From Porites lobata (taxonomy: Eukaryota > Cnidaria > Anthozoa > Scleractinia > Poritidae), in contig CALNXK010000350.1 in the NCBI GenBank assembly GCA_942486035.1, forward strand, positions 75,001-139,000: DNA of 64,000 nucleotides, written 5' to 3'. The notes under the pieces are model-generated. The model was not told the origin of the DNA. It ran no database searches and worked only from the letters and a program-made list of their open reading frames with translations. A program made the translations under genes and the position numbers. Numbering within the stretch: position 1 is the stretch's first letter; each line of letters begins with the position of its first letter. Positions 22,352 through 34,240 of the stretch are shown one piece after another.

Positions 22352-23050
22352 TAAGTGAAGGCGCTTATTTGCCACTTTGGGGCTGCGTGGGAGACTGGAT
22401 CGAGATGTTTGTCGATCAAGTGCATTGTGGGACTTTTTGGGGGGACGCGTTTTTAACAGTGGCGAGTAAGCGGCAGTTTACGATGTTTCAGGGCATTGGT
22501 TTAGATTTTCCGATCCAGAGGAAAAAAGAGTAAACTGTTCTTCACTGACGCGCTAAATTTATGTAACAAGTGCATTCGTGTACAACGTGACATGCATAGA
22601 GCGGTTACAGAGCAGAGTGATATTTCAATAGAAGGATTTATCTCTAAATTTCTACATGTATATGCTTCTGATAGTAAACAATATTATTTTCAGGGTTTCC
22701 GGTAACTCGTCTTGCAGAGACTTCATTCCTTTCATCTCGCGCTGAATCGATCGTCCCCGTCTTTTTACTCAGTTCCTAAATTCTTGGCCACTACAGCTAA
22801 AAGAACACTACTTTCATAAAAAAGCGCACACTCAGACGTAGCAGGGCTTACAGATGTTGAAAACTCGAGAAAACGCTCTGGTTTCGTGATTTTCCTGTTC
22901 TATATTTAGCATTTATAATAGCAAAAAAAGGGATGTAAAGTTCTAAACGAGGTATGTTGAAAGAGGCACCATTTGTCAATGGAAAGTATAGGAAAGGGTA
23001 TCTTGTCTGTCAAAAATGGTACGTAAAAGGGTTAAGGGGTTGGACCTCGG
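22352..23050. other. No gene recognised
   Basis: Sequence without recognisable coding exons. The AAAGGGTA and GTCAAAAATGGT motifs near 22990 also occur near 58690, indicating a dispersed repeat. Confidence 0.45.
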
Positions 23051-23271
23051 GGCAGAGCCTACCCATATAAAACTTAACCATTCTTAGCCATTCTTGAATA
23101 TCATGGTCATCAAAATAAAGTACAAGAATAGTTACGAATAAATAAGAACTTGTATGTAATGTGTTGGCAAACGGCGAGTGAGAGGGGATACGTTCTTTTT
23201 TTAAACATTTTTATGTAAAGAGGAATAAATTTTCTTTGGGGTGTGTTATGAATGATCCTTATTCTGATTAC

Positions 23272-23396
23272 CTTAATCTTTCCGTTATCAGTAACGCTAG
23301 CTGATTTCCACACCCATTGTGTCCAGTTGGTTTGTGGTACTACACTTGCTTGACTTGCTTTGGCGCTTTCTCCTTTCCCTCCTTTGTCTCCCTTTC
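23272..23396 (-). pseudogene. CTHRC1-like exon 2 relic (3-prime half)
   Basis: Minus-strand reading: GKGESAKASQASVVPQTNWT, QWVWKSASVTDNGKIK and a GTAATT donor. The invariant cysteine of NWKQC is changed to tryptophan (NWTQW). The collagen part stops at a TAG shortly upstream, where the 23397-26150 block starts. Flanking intron-2 sequence (about 23150-23270) matches the intact genes. No exon 3 follows. Confidence 0.8.
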
Positions 23397-26150
23397 ATTC
23401 TACTGTAAAAATGACAACTGTATATAGTCTACATTAGCTTTCTAAAGATCGCTGAGCGAACCATTTGAAACCTTTTGAGTTTAATCAGGGTTACCCATTG
23501 TTTAAAACCTCTTAAACATAGCATTGTTGACCGTATTTTAGTAATTAAACAGTAGATACAGGCATATTTTTATGCCCTAAATATTTTTCATCTGTTCGGA
23601 TTTCCTAGCTAAAAATATACTGATCCGAAACTTGTAGGGATCAAAAGTTGCCTTTTCGAAAATCTCGGCAGATAAAAGGCTCCCGAAAATTCTAGGTGAC
23701 CTTTTTAGGGTAAAAATCCGTTAAAAATTGGGAATTATACCACTTTTTAAATGTTCGAAAATCCTAGCAAAGGCAGGCAAGCAAGCAATTTTACAACAAA
23801 TTTTCCGAAAATTCTAGATCTCAAATCATCTTCTGAACATATATTTTCCGAAAATTGACGTTGGGTGCCCCTGTTTAATTAAGAGAAGTTTAAAAACTTT
23901 TGAAAGTTTTTTTTTCTGGATGAAGTTTAAGATAAACTTGAAATTACTATCCTTGATGATGTAACACTATGACAGCTGTAAACAGTTGCTACTGAGGTGG
24001 TTACCAGATTAGATCACTAATTGAATCATTTTAAACTTACAGACTCAGATGATGTTTATCATTTTGGAGGTTAAGTTATTTTTATTTGGATCGAGTACAA
24101 CTCGAGTTTAAAGCTAATCAAGACCGAGAGAAAATCAAAGGATCAATTCTCTATAATAAACTTTTTCAGAGTGATCCCATAAGTACAAATGAATCTTTTC
24201 ATTCTTCGTTCTTGTCTACACATGTATGAATTATAAGCCACCGGTCTCGTAATCAAAATATTTCTTTACCACTGTTGCATGTCCCATTCTGTTTCACTTC
24301 AGTGACCTGTTTAGCCTCCATCTATTGATATAATATTCTGTTGAAACAATGGAAACGATGCCTTAATTTCCATGTACTTATTCAGCTTCCTTGAGTGAGA
24401 CCCCACTGCTACCTGGGATAATCAGATGCAAGCAATGCATCGGATGTGCATAACGATGTAATGTGAAAATGATCTGAAAGCGCTTCATTGAATATAAATA
24501 ACTATGCTGGTTTGTGCTGGAGATTCAGCGTGAGATTGTATTTTGCTATCTTAGGTGTTGGCAAGAGAAGTTTGTGGTGCACTGGTTTTACTGATCCGCC
24601 CAAACCATCCGGGTGGTATTGCAAATATATAGGGAACAGAACAATAGAAGAGACGTCAGCCAATCAGGAAATACTGACGACACTATAACTGTTAAAACTG
24701 ATTGGACAATACTGATTCTTTCATCTTTAATTGGTTTGTTCGTTGTTTTGATTGGAAATGGCAAAGGGAAGTACCTTTGAATGAAACTTTTGCTGGCCTT
24801 CTCGTTAAATTGAAACTTTTTTTTTAAGAAAGAGAAAGAAACGGCATTCTGATTATCGATGCTGGTATTCCCAGATTCATTAAAAATTAAACAGCGACAT
24901 TTATATCGATCTGTCTTATCTTTACCACATATATTATATCTAATTCTTCCTTGTTTTGGCGAGGCAAGTAAACTGCGTCAATTCTTTTAATTAAAAGAAC
25001 TAATCGGATAAACCGAAGCTAACCGATAAACTGTGAACATCAAATCATAATAGAAGAAAGGAAAATCAACGACTGTCTTAGCGGCCGACCTGTTCATTTA
25101 TAGTCTACTAAAACGTTAGGGCGTAAACAGAACGACAAAAACTGTAGTGTACACAAAGACTACGTTTCATTTAACCACTGATTCTAAGCTAGAGAAGAGA
25201 AAACGACGTGTAAACGACGAATTTAAAAAACGAGCTAACAACGCAAAAATTTGGCATTGGTTGTCGCCAAACCAAAATTTATTCATAGTGTGTTTATGTT
25301 TTTTGTGCGAGTTTGTTTTTAAAATTCATAAAGACAAAACTTTGAACGTGAGAGATAATACCCTTTGTTTTAGATAAAAGATGGAATTGCAAATTGTCAT
25401 TGTGGTCGCGGAAACCATTGTTGGTTCGTTGTGGTCGGTGGTGAACTCAAAACGAGACTTACTATTTTTTTTTTTTTTACGCGTTATTTTTCAAAACAGC
25501 CAACGCCAATAGACGTTCTTTTTAATAAATGTCCCTGCTTCAGCATTGTTTTACAGCCGATGCAAAGTTTCTGACATCCTTTCTAACCATTACCATGCAT
25601 TGTGACATGGTGCCGACCGTACATTTTCTTTCTTTTTAATTTTGGCTCAACATTGTGCCTTCGTTTCTTCTTTTAATAGGGAGCTCAAGCAAAGGCATTC
25701 GACGCACGTCAATAGGAAGAGTAGACCTTTATCTTTTTTAATATGTCATGAAACCCAAACTTATATTACTAATAGTCTTAATGGAACGCTTTGCCCGAAA
25801 ATTTGGGCATCATACTGCTCGGCAGAATACTGCCCAAGGATTCAAAAAACGCACTTTCGGTTGAGGTGCATTTGGCTCAAAACGTCTTTGCTCAAGCTCA
25901 CTGATTAAAATGCTGAATGATATCAACATGTAGAACGTTGTGTCTCCACTTCTCCTTCTCACTTGATCTCCCAAACCTGCGTCAAGGGCAAAACGCTTGA
26001 ATTTGCGGTATCCCGTTCTTCATTCCCCCTAGGTTTTCTTCACCTTTTTAAAGGTACTTCAAGTACTAAATAATATCTATTACTTTTATTGCGCATTTGA
26101 ACATTAAAAGATATGATCAAATGCGCAAGTACCTGCTATGTAATATATTC
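23397..26150. repeat. Large repeated block, copy 2
   Basis: Collinear with 2996-5560 and 34241-37030. Relative to copy 1 it carries extra stretches, for example around 23860-23995 and 24255-24330, that copy 3 also has, so copies 2 and 3 are the closer pair. No conserved coding frame. Confidence 0.85.
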
Positions 26151-26237
26151 AGCCGGATCTCCACTGACTAGCTGCTTGTTAAGGGGTGCACTGGTTGGTA
26201 ATACAGTCTATTATAACTCAGAATCATTCATTATATA

Positions 26238-26410
26238 CAGTCAGTAGAACCTCGATTTTTTATTCGGATAACTTGAATTCTTCGCTAACTCGAACTAAAT
26301 TTCCTTTCCCTTGATCAAAACTTCACTGAAATTTACCCTGATAACTCAAATTCATTTTCCCCTCTAACTCGAACTGCTTTTCGTTTCCCTTCAGAGTTCG
26401 AGTTAACTGA
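26238..26410. mobile_element. Short MITE with CAGTAGAACCTCG end
   Basis: CAGTCAGTAGAACCTCG starts the element; repeated AACTCGAACT and AGTTCGAGTTAACTG motifs mark the other half. A deleted remnant of the left end lies at about 38000-38012 in the paralogous unit. Confidence 0.55.
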
Positions 26411-27195
26411 TCGTTACCGTAAACCGGTCGCCTCTAGCTTACGGAAGAGGTTGCTAGCAGAACTTCGACCGCATATAGAAGGTTTAAAAAGTTATTGAAC
26501 CCTATTATCACGGCAAAATATCGTCATTTGTTGGAGTCTCTCACAGGTCAATTCCCTTCTTAAGCCCTCAGCTTTGGCAAGTGGTATTTCGCTTAGCAGC
26601 GCACAAGAATTAACAATTTTTTGAAGTCACCTCAGATGGTAGTATCTCCAAGAACAATTATGTGCTAAAAAATAAATCTACTCTTAATTCATTCAAAGGC
26701 ACCAGACGAGAAAGATTATTACGAAAGCTTAGGGCAGAAAAAAAAAAGGCATATAATCTTATTAAGTATACGTGTCGACAAAACTAGAGGATGTTTATTT
26801 ATAATCAGAATCAAAAAGCTTTTTTGTCTTCAAATCTTTTTGTCAGCAGATCTCATTTTTGCTCCAAAATCAAGCGTTCTAAGATGATCGCCTCCTTTGC
26901 CCGCGAGCAAAAGCAAAAATCAGAAACAAACAAACAAACAAACAAAAGTAAGTAAATAACACCTGTTTAGTTTTCACAACGAAAGATTTGATGATTCGAA
27001 ACAAAATTGTTACTGCTGCTTAGCCAGTTTCTGTACACTTAAAAGACTCTTGGTAAATGGATTGGATACATCGATCAGTTATAGAGCCATTAAATAACGG
27101 TAAAAACGAAACGCGAACTGTAGCAGTTATACATGTGCAAGCAAAGAAGCCAGAACTGTTTTAAATAATAAGTTGCGTCTTTGTTACGATGAGAA
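26411..27195. repeat. Unit-specific spacer shared with 38015-38390
   Basis: TTAGCAGCGC, CTCCAAGAACAATTAT and CGAGAAAGATTATTACGAAA recur in order at 38015-38390. A (CAAA)n tract lies at about 26920-26945 in both. No gene seen. Confidence 0.6.
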
Positions 27196-27347
27196 TTAAC
27201 CTTTAAGCCCCAATATCTACATACAAATTCTCCAGACTGTTTTTGGTGATCATTTTATCAACTCTCATGACTATTTCCTTTGATTGTGCTGATATTGTTA
27301 GGAGAAAGTTCATGTTGGTCACTCTCATGACTTATGAAAAGGGTTAA
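27196..27347. mobile_element. Short TTAA-flanked MITE
   Basis: TTAACCTTTAAGCCCC at the left and AAAAGGGTTAA at the right. A longer relative lies at 33578-33796. Inverse ends at TTAA suggest a piggyBac/Kolobok-type non-autonomous element. Confidence 0.5.
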
Positions 27348-27839
27348 GTCATTTTAAATCCCATTGGTAAGGCACATTTTGTCTATTTATTAAAGGGGCT
27401 ACGTCATGGTCATCGGGTTATTGCTGTTTTAGGCCAATTCTGTGCTGAAGTCGTTACTTAGTACTTTTACCTATAAACAAAATGCTCCTTTAGAGTAATG
27501 ATGAAAATATAAACCAAACAAATTTCATCAGAGAGCACTGACGAGAATACTTTTCTAGTGATTTTTGCTGGCATGGCATCAAAACTAAGTTTTAATCGAC
27601 ATACATCCTTGCCGTTCGTAGAAACAGACGACAGGAACCAGTTTCAATGCCTATAAAATATGGTCTGAAATAACAAACCTGGACCGTCACTTTTAGAATT
27701 CAATTGATGCAAAGATAAAAGATAGCAAATAGCATGACATAACCCCCTTTAAGTACACGTCTTGTTAATTTTTGCTTGCATAAATTTCATTGTGTATTCA
27801 TTAAATAGATCATAACCAAAAAGTCACTGAACTCTTTAC

Positions 27840-27917
27840 CTGACCAATAGTGTCAACCAGTAATTTAAGAGCTTTTTAATCATGGACAAGTCTGTATAAA
27901 TTTGACCAATGTACTCT
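27840..27917 (-). pseudogene. Dead copy of an ACMSD-like exon
   Basis: The exon matches 51791-51872 with the same acceptor (TTGCAG) and donor (GTAAAG). It reads EYIGQIYTD and then loses frame through a 4-base deletion (78 nt against 82 nt). In the original frame GAA has become TAA in the codon after the His-Asp pair. It is a duplicated and decayed exon, not a separate gene. Confidence 0.75.
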
Positions 27918-28442
27918 CTGCAACATTCAATATTATAGCAAATGATACATTTAAGGTTCTGTTTCCCGGGCGGGGAGGTACTTGGGTAAATTTTTGCTGT
28001 GTATGTGCCATTTCGATAACGTCCTGTTCGCCAACGTCTAACGTATCCTCCGACCCAAATGAAAAATCAGGGGAGTTCCTATGGGCCGGTGCAAGGTTGA
28101 CACTTGTTTTACGTTTGTACTTTTTGTTATAGGTGCCTTTTTTTCGGGGGGGTGGAGGGCTATTCTAACCTTAATGAGTTCACCTTCGGCTGAAACATCG
28201 AGGAAACGTATTTTTCGGTTAGGATGATAGAAAAGATAACTCTCCAAGGGCGATCAGTTGCTATCAGGATAAGACAACGAAAAGTGTCAGTATTTTCAAG
28301 GAAACCATAAAAAACACAGAAAAGGATAAAGTGGTTACACTTTAGAATAATTAATAATAATAATTTAATAAGTTAAGAAACTTTGGGATCTCAAGTTACT
28401 TCTTTCTTCATAAATGCATTCGAACAGGCAAGGCTGCAAATA

Positions 28443-28644
28443 CCCTAAAATTCCGAAAATAAGCCCCGGGGCTTGTGTTTTTTAAAGGCCCTTTTTGGGG
28501 GGCTTATTTTTGGAGGGGCTTATCTACGGAGGGAAATTTGCGTTTCAAAATCGATTGGGCTAGCCTTATAGTTAGTTACTTTGTATTTGAGGGCAATTTC
28601 CTAGTACAAGTGCCCGCCGGGCTTATATTTGGAGGGGCTTATAC
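28443..28644. mobile_element. GGGGCTTAT-type repeat insertion
   Basis: Relative to the collinear copy near 53700 (ACAAATAGCTGCATTGG), about 200 bp is inserted here between CAAATA and AGCTGCATTGG. It contains three GGGGCTTAT-like motifs and AAATAAGCCCCGGGGC. No coding content. Confidence 0.6.
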
Positions 28645-28699
28645 AGCTGCATTGGATAGATCGATATTGTGAGACTGTACGGGAATATCTCTGTTAAGG

Positions 28700-29940
28700 A
28701 GCGGACATAAGGAGTTCAATCTTGTTTCTTACATACTGTAAGACACCGTCTTTTATTGAAGCAATGATTAAAAGCTTTCATTAATTCAGTAATGCCTGAC
28801 ACGTTGAAGCAAACTAAACTGACATGCAAGAAATAAAACAAAGATGCTATTAAGATAATGCAAAGGTTTGACAAGAATCTCAATGTTACGAATAAAAACA
28901 TTCCAGTTTTCCACTGTTTGAGAGATAATCTAGCCTGCGTGCCAGGCGTTCCAAAGGAAAAGAAAAGGAGATTTTGGGTGCGTGAGAAGCGTGAAGGGCG
29001 CGCGATGAATGAGGAAGGAGAACGCGTTCCTCTCCTTGCTTCTCCCTCGCGCGCGGTCTCGCTCTTACATTCCCTTCCCCCGCTGCCTTTCGAATGTTTG
29101 CCACGTATGCTAGAGATTATCAAGTTATTCTATCATCATATTCATATTCCTAGCTAATTGATATAAATTTTACAAGGTGCGATTTTAATCCTCGAAATCT
29201 AATCCGCTTTTAATAATGACCTTGCCTCGAAGCGGTTTGGCTACAAAAGGAATCGTGCCGTTTGATTTAATTAAGCACGATTTAATTAAATCGTTTTCAC
29301 TTTCGGATTGGATTAAAGATTTTCCAGACGAAAATATTTCAAATGCGACGGTTACCTCTTCCGCAGATTTTTTTTTCGTTGAGATGAAAGATTATATCGC
29401 GACCTCTACTTTGACTACATATTATAGACTCAGGAAACGACCGACAACCTGATGGTATACATAGTAACCCGAGAAAGAATGGGTTCCCCTGAAGCTGTAG
29501 TGATATATTATCCATAACATTTCATCTACAAAATGTATCGCCAATCAATCGCTCTTAATCACAGCCATTTTGTCTCGTCAAGCAACGAGAAGTAGTGATA
29601 CTTGATGAGACAAAACGGCTGCATGGGAGACCAATTCCCTACGGGCTGAGACGGTTATTGTGTCGTCACGAAAGGAGCCTCCCCGCAAAAAAAGCTGGAG
29701 AAGCACTGCGTGACAAAACAAAGAACTGCTGCGCAGGACTAACATGCCGACATAATAATACAAAATCTTGATACTGTTATAAGAGTTTACTATTGACAAA
29801 CTGATACAACGAAAGTAGTTCACAAAGGGCTAAAAAGAAAAAAAAACAAAAACAATACTTTCACACCTTGCGCTTTGCAGTCTATATTTGTAGAATGCTA
29901 TTCGAAGGAAATCAAAACGGCGCCAAAGTTAAAGACTCCC
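28700..29940. repeat. 3-prime flank of the gene unit, copy 2
   Basis: Collinear with 53780-54990 along its whole length and with parts of 6521-7410 and 43830-45310. It contains the palindromic element at 28924-29120. No conserved reading frame. Confidence 0.78.
28924..29120. mobile_element. Palindromic MITE in the gene-B flank
   Basis: GATAATCTAGCCTGCGTGCC at the left pairs with the decayed inverse around 29095-29120. The centre contains GCGCGCGATG and CTCGCGCGCGGTC mirrored around GAACGCGTTC. Related copies lie at 43952-44136 and 54010-54167. Confidence 0.6.
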
Positions 29941-29944
29941 CTTA

Positions 29945-31802
29945 TTAGGACTGGGGCCTAGATACTTCTTCAATCATTATCCGAGATACTGAATTCCACC
30001 CAGTGTGAGCATCACCCAGGGTCACGCCAGTACACTTTCCTACCCATAATTCCACTCTAACCGCGCCTTGTGGGATGTTTTCACAGTACCCCTCAAATGA
30101 CCGATGATGCAGCAGATTAGGGTTCCCAGATGGCCAGGAATTGTAAACAACAGCCTCAATTGTCATTTGCCCACTGCATTCATTTCCATTGAACTTGAAA
30201 TACCAGCGATTACACTTAGAACTAAGACCATCGACCCTCATGTTTCCCTGGAATGAGACTCTGAGCGCTGAATTAGACTGGAGTTTGTTAAACGCACAGT
30301 CCTGGAATAAAAATCAAACAAATCAAACATATTGTAGTAAGGCCAGCAACCCAACCTCGTCCCCAGGGCTTTTCCCTCAAAAAAATGGGTGGGGCGGGAA
30401 AAGACCCCCTTTTCCCGCCCCACCCATTTTTTGAGGGAGAAGCCCTGGGGACGAGGTTGGCGAGCAACCGAGTGTAATGATTGATACTAACGACTCCGGT
30501 CAAGATTACTTCCTAATTTTTAAAAACTCTGTAATAGCTTCAATTTTCGTTGTACTTATCCATATGGCCAGGAATCATTTTATCACCCAAGATTGCTTTC
30601 CTTTTTTCGTTCAAAAAGAATTAAAGTAGAGAGAAATGTAACTTAGTTATTTATGTAAGGTGTTGGCAAATGGTGAGTGAGAAGGGAGACGTTCTTCTTT
30701 GAAATGTTTTGATTTATAGAGGAATTACTTTCCTTTGGAGTGTGTCATGATTCTTATTCTAATTACCTTAATCTTTCCGTTATTAGTACTGGTGTCTGAT
30801 TTCCACACACATTGTTTCCAGTTGGTTTGTGGTACTACACTTGCTTGACTTGCTTTGACGCTTTCTCCTTTCTCTCCTTTGTCTCCTTTTTGTCCTTGAT
30901 TTCCCGCAATGCCTCGCTGTCCTTTCATTCCCACAAGTCCCTGTTCACCTTTTATCCCCTTGATTCCTCGGGGTCCACTCTTTCCAGGGGTGCCTTCGCG
31001 TCCTCTGTCTCCTCTTGGACCCGGCATTCCTTGTGATCCTTTATCACCAATTTGTCCCTTAGTACCGTCCTTTCCGTAGGGTCCTTGAGGCCCGGGAACG
31101 CCTGGCATTCCCGGCAACCCATTGGATCCAGGGATGCCCGGGAAGCCCACTATAGACCGCTGAAAAAAAGGATGATTTGCAGTTAAATGTAGAGACGAAG
31201 AAAAACTGAAAACTGAGCGTTAAATACCATGACCCCAATTAGTTATGTGATAGGACAAGCAGGGAACAATGGAATAACCAATAGGCCATTTTCGAGTTCC
31301 CCCGAGGCCTCTGTATCAAAAAGAAATTAAGTGCTCAGTCGTTGATATACAAATGATTTTTCACTCTCATGCAAATAAAACTCATTTTCACAAGAAGGTT
31401 GTGTGCTTGGCCTCATTTTGAAAGTAAGGGTTTTTGGAACTCGCAATTAAGTGGCCTGCAGTCAATATGTGCTAAGGGAGAAAAAATGAAATAAAAGAAG
31501 CTTAACAGTTAACCTCGGACTTCAGGTTTTTCGTGCATGAAAGATAATGTTCAAAAAGGACTTTTTAATAAATTGGAATGCATTTGCAAATGATAATATG
31601 GCGATGATAAAGTAGTAAAATATATGGTTTAGTCCCTTGGGCGTACCTAATCCACGGCGTACTCTCATATTTATCTTCGTGTATTTCTTACCTCACATAA
31701 ATCTTTTGACTTTGAATTGTTTTGTTGCTGAGGTGAGGTGGTTGTTCTCGGTGAACCGCCAGGAATACAGAGAATCAACAAAACAGCGAAATACTGAGCC
31801 AT
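29945..31802 (-). CDS. CTHRC1-like: CTHRC1-like secreted collagen-related protein, gene B (intact)
   Basis: Exons are 31692-31802, 30767-31159 and 29945-30301, giving 37 + 131 + 118 = 286 residues. All introns are GT-AG and phase 0. Exon 1: MAQYFAVLLILCIPGG signal peptide, an NNS sequon, and LCE at the donor. Exon 2: RSIVGFPGIPG, about 30 Gly-X-Y triplets broken at KGES, then QTNWKQCVWKSDTST and NGKIK. Exon 3: DCAFNKLQSNSALRVSFQGN, CNRWYFKFNGNECSG, SFEGYCENIPQGAVRVELWV, SVSRIMIEEVS, TAA. The order is that of vertebrate CTHRC1 (about 240 residues), a secreted trimeric matrix/Wnt-modulating glycoprotein; here the collagen part is longer. It is predicted to be extracellular and trimeric. Intron 2 holds a 108-bp palindromic insertion. 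The promoter is more diverged than in A, C and D. The ligand in this animal is unknown. Confidence 0.9.
30352..30459. mobile_element. 108-bp near-perfect palindrome in intron 2 of gene B
   Basis: CAACCTCGTCCCCAGGGCTT is mirrored at the right end; the arms meet around GAAAAGACCCCCTTTTCCCG. The flanks GCCAGCAACC (30342-30351) and GCGAGCAACC (30460-30469) differ by one base and look like a 10-bp target duplication. The same intron in genes A, C and D has a single GCGAGCAACC-like site and no insertion. Confidence 0.85.
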
Positions 31803-31857
31803 CGTACGAGCTGAACCAGACCACCTCAATGACTGAAATCAGTGCTACGTGCGCATC

Positions 31858-31867
31858 ATTTAAATAG
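31858..31867 (-). promoter_or_regulatory. Diverged TATA-like box of gene B
   Basis: CTATTTAAAT lies at the position where genes A, C and D have CTATAAAAT, about 56 bp before the ATG. The adjoining CTGATTTCAG stretch is kept. Possibly a weaker promoter. Confidence 0.45.
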
Positions 31868-33577
31868 TGCGAAGTATTTGAAAGTCAATCTTCTGTTCCT
31901 GTTTATTGTTTGCTTGGTTTTGCTTGCTTCCTTTTCCTTTTCCTTTTATGGTAATTATCTTGCAAAGTGTAACTTTCTGTTTATATGCTTGCGTGCAAGG
32001 AGAACTGAAAGAGGGTCAAAAGATGAACATTCCAAACACAAATTAATGACAGTAAAGTTTTACAAAGGCAAAAATTTTTCCATAGTTATGCTTTCTGTTG
32101 CTTTGTGTTCCTAACAGGAGCCCTTTCCTTTCCTCTCCAGCACTCCAAAAACTTTTAGGCGATGAAAAAACTTTGCGTTCAGTCTAAGTTAGTCAGTGTT
32201 AGGTCAGAAAAATTAGAGTTTCCTTTTAGCTGCAGCTCAAAACTTCCTTAATTTCTTTAGCAAGTGTTTGTATGTCTAACTTCCTTCTGTCAGTTATACC
32301 GGCACGTAACGTCATGCATCAAACTCAACTGTTTGGTTGTTTTAAGATGACCCCCTAAGATAAAAAATGAAAAAAATAAGAAAAATAATAATAACAAAAA
32401 ACATGTAGGTGTTGAATTTTGCGAAAGCATCTCCTTCCTCTACTGCTGTGATCAGGCTGTTGAGGAGGCGTGGTGTTTTTTAACAAAAGAAAGTTTCTTT
32501 TAGAATGCTCGGTGAAAGATTCTGATCGATAAAGCAACGTCAAAAAATGAATTACTCATAGCGATGATGACTTTTATTTCCATTTTCTCTTGCTATACAG
32601 TTGCTTGTTCAGGAAACCACAAACTTTGAGCTGTGACCTGTAAACGTGGTTCCTTTTTACCAGGTGATGTTAAGTGTAAACATGGGTATTTTATAATATC
32701 GTGGTTTACATCCAGCGGAATAAGCGCAAAGCCTTTAATGAAAAATGCTTTCGTGTATGCATGCATAGAGCTGAAATATGGTGATATTTCAGTGCAAAGA
32801 CTTATCTCTGATTTTGTTGTATTAAGCTGCATTTAGCATATTTAGGGATATCGTTAGCCTGTCCGCGGCTTCGCAAAAGCCTCATTCCTTTCCGTTCGAG
32901 CTGAATAGTCGCGTTTAATTTCCTTTGCAAATACCTTGCTACTATTAATACTAGCTGAAAAGGAAGTACACTTCTATCATCATCACCAAACATGTGTAGG
33001 GAGGTAAATTAAGGTCTTGTTTTCTATGGAAACACTAATTGATATGAAATCATAATAATCAGACTGTGGAAACGCACGTCCGATTAAGTATAATTTAGAG
33101 TAGAAATTTTTGTATTAGAACTTTTTATCCCATTTTTCACTGTTAAAGACAACTCTACATCTTAATTGTAAGATAAGTCCTCAGAACGCCGCTAGCGCTC
33201 GATGCAGCATTTTTGTTGCAGCAACTTTTAGGAGACCTTCACCCTACTTTTTGCAATGGATACTTGCTGCAAATTTGTTGCGAGACCATATGTTAGAGGC
33301 TGTTCAGCTTTCACCCCACGCTGTTGGAACAGATGTCAAGCATGGACACGAATTGGAACATGTAAAAAGTTGGGACAATTTGTTTCAAGTTTAACTAGTT
33401 TCTAAAATCACCAAAAATATTATTATCATGGTTATTCTTCCCTGTGAAATTTGTTTGAAATCTCCGACAAATCTCTAACAAGTCATTTTGTGTATAGGTT
33501 AAATGGCACTTACTAATCAGTATGACTTCCGCACAGGATTGACTTTAAAACAACAATATCCTCATGACATGTCCCCT
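31868..33577. other. No gene recognised; start is shared 5-prime flank
   Basis: The first 350 bases keep faint collinearity with the other gene 5-prime flanks (ACTGAAAGAGGGTCAAAAGATGAACATT-like sequence). After about 32250 I see no exon. A dispersed repeat lies at about 33215-33300, sharing CCCTACTTTTTG and ATACTTGCTGCAAA with 58785-58830. Confidence 0.45.
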
Positions 33578-33796
33578 TCAACCCTTTAAGCCCCAACTTT
33601 ATCCAAATACAAATTCTCCACACTGATCTCCATACATTTCCTTCAAGAATTGGTTAAAAGAATTTATTTGTTGATCAAAGCTCTGCCCATCAGGTGATCA
33701 TTTCATTAATTCTCGCAGCAGTTTCTCTTGATTATGTAGTATTGACTCTGTTAGGAGAAAATTGACTTTGGTCATTCTTGGGACTTGAGGAGTTAA
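33578..33796. mobile_element. Short MITE related to 27196-27347
   Basis: AACCCTTTAAGCCCCAA at the left and GAGGAGTTAAG at the right, sharing CAAATTCTCCA, GATCATTT and GTTAGGAGAAA internally with the shorter relative. Longer by about 70 bp. Confidence 0.45.
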
Positions 33797-34106
33797 GCAA
33801 CTACTGCAGAGGAAGTTTCCCTTGTTGAAAAAACCGTGCTCTTGTAAGAAGAGGGCTTTAAGCCAGGTTACACGTTATGATTTATAAGAACGATCTCGAA
33901 TCTCTTGAACGAAAAACAAAAAGATAAAAACTGGCCTAAACCAGATAGATATTAAGTATCTGCTGCAAGATAATTGGAGCAATTTTTGCAATCACCAAGA
34001 GAATATGACTACGTTTATGAACTCTGGCTATTTCGTAAATAAGTGGGCGATTTCTATATTTTCTTTTGAGTGTGTTATTCATGTTTCTTATTCCATTTAC
34101 GTATAC

Positions 34107-34240
34107 CTTAATTTTCCCGTTATCAGTACCGCTATAGCTACATGATTTCGACACACATTGTTTCCAGTTGGTTTGTGTTACTACATTTGCTTGACTTGCT
34201 TTGGCGCTTTCTCCTTTCTCTCCTTTGTCTCCTTTTCTTT
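34107..34240 (-). pseudogene. CTHRC1-like exon 2 relic with an open frame
   Basis: Minus-strand frame: KGDKGEKGESAKASQANVVT, QTNWKQCVSKSC, TDNGKIK, then a GTATAC donor. It is free of stops and preceded by TTTTTATAACAG, a plausible acceptor created where the large repeat block begins. The tryptophan after QCV is changed to serine and extra residues (SCSYSG) are present. No exon 3 follows before gene B, so it is an orphan exon or a relic. Confidence 0.7.

Larger units (their letters stand above)
27475..28690. repeat. Repeated block upstream of the gene-B 3-prime flank
   Basis: Collinear with 51500-53770 and in its second half with 41980-42960. Shared landmarks are ATCCTTGCCGTTC, CATTCAATATTATA, GGAGTTCCTATGGG and TTGGATAGATCGATATTG. 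It includes a dead ACMSD-like exon (27840-27917), and 28443-28644 is an insertion absent from the 53.7-kb copy. Confidence 0.78.
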
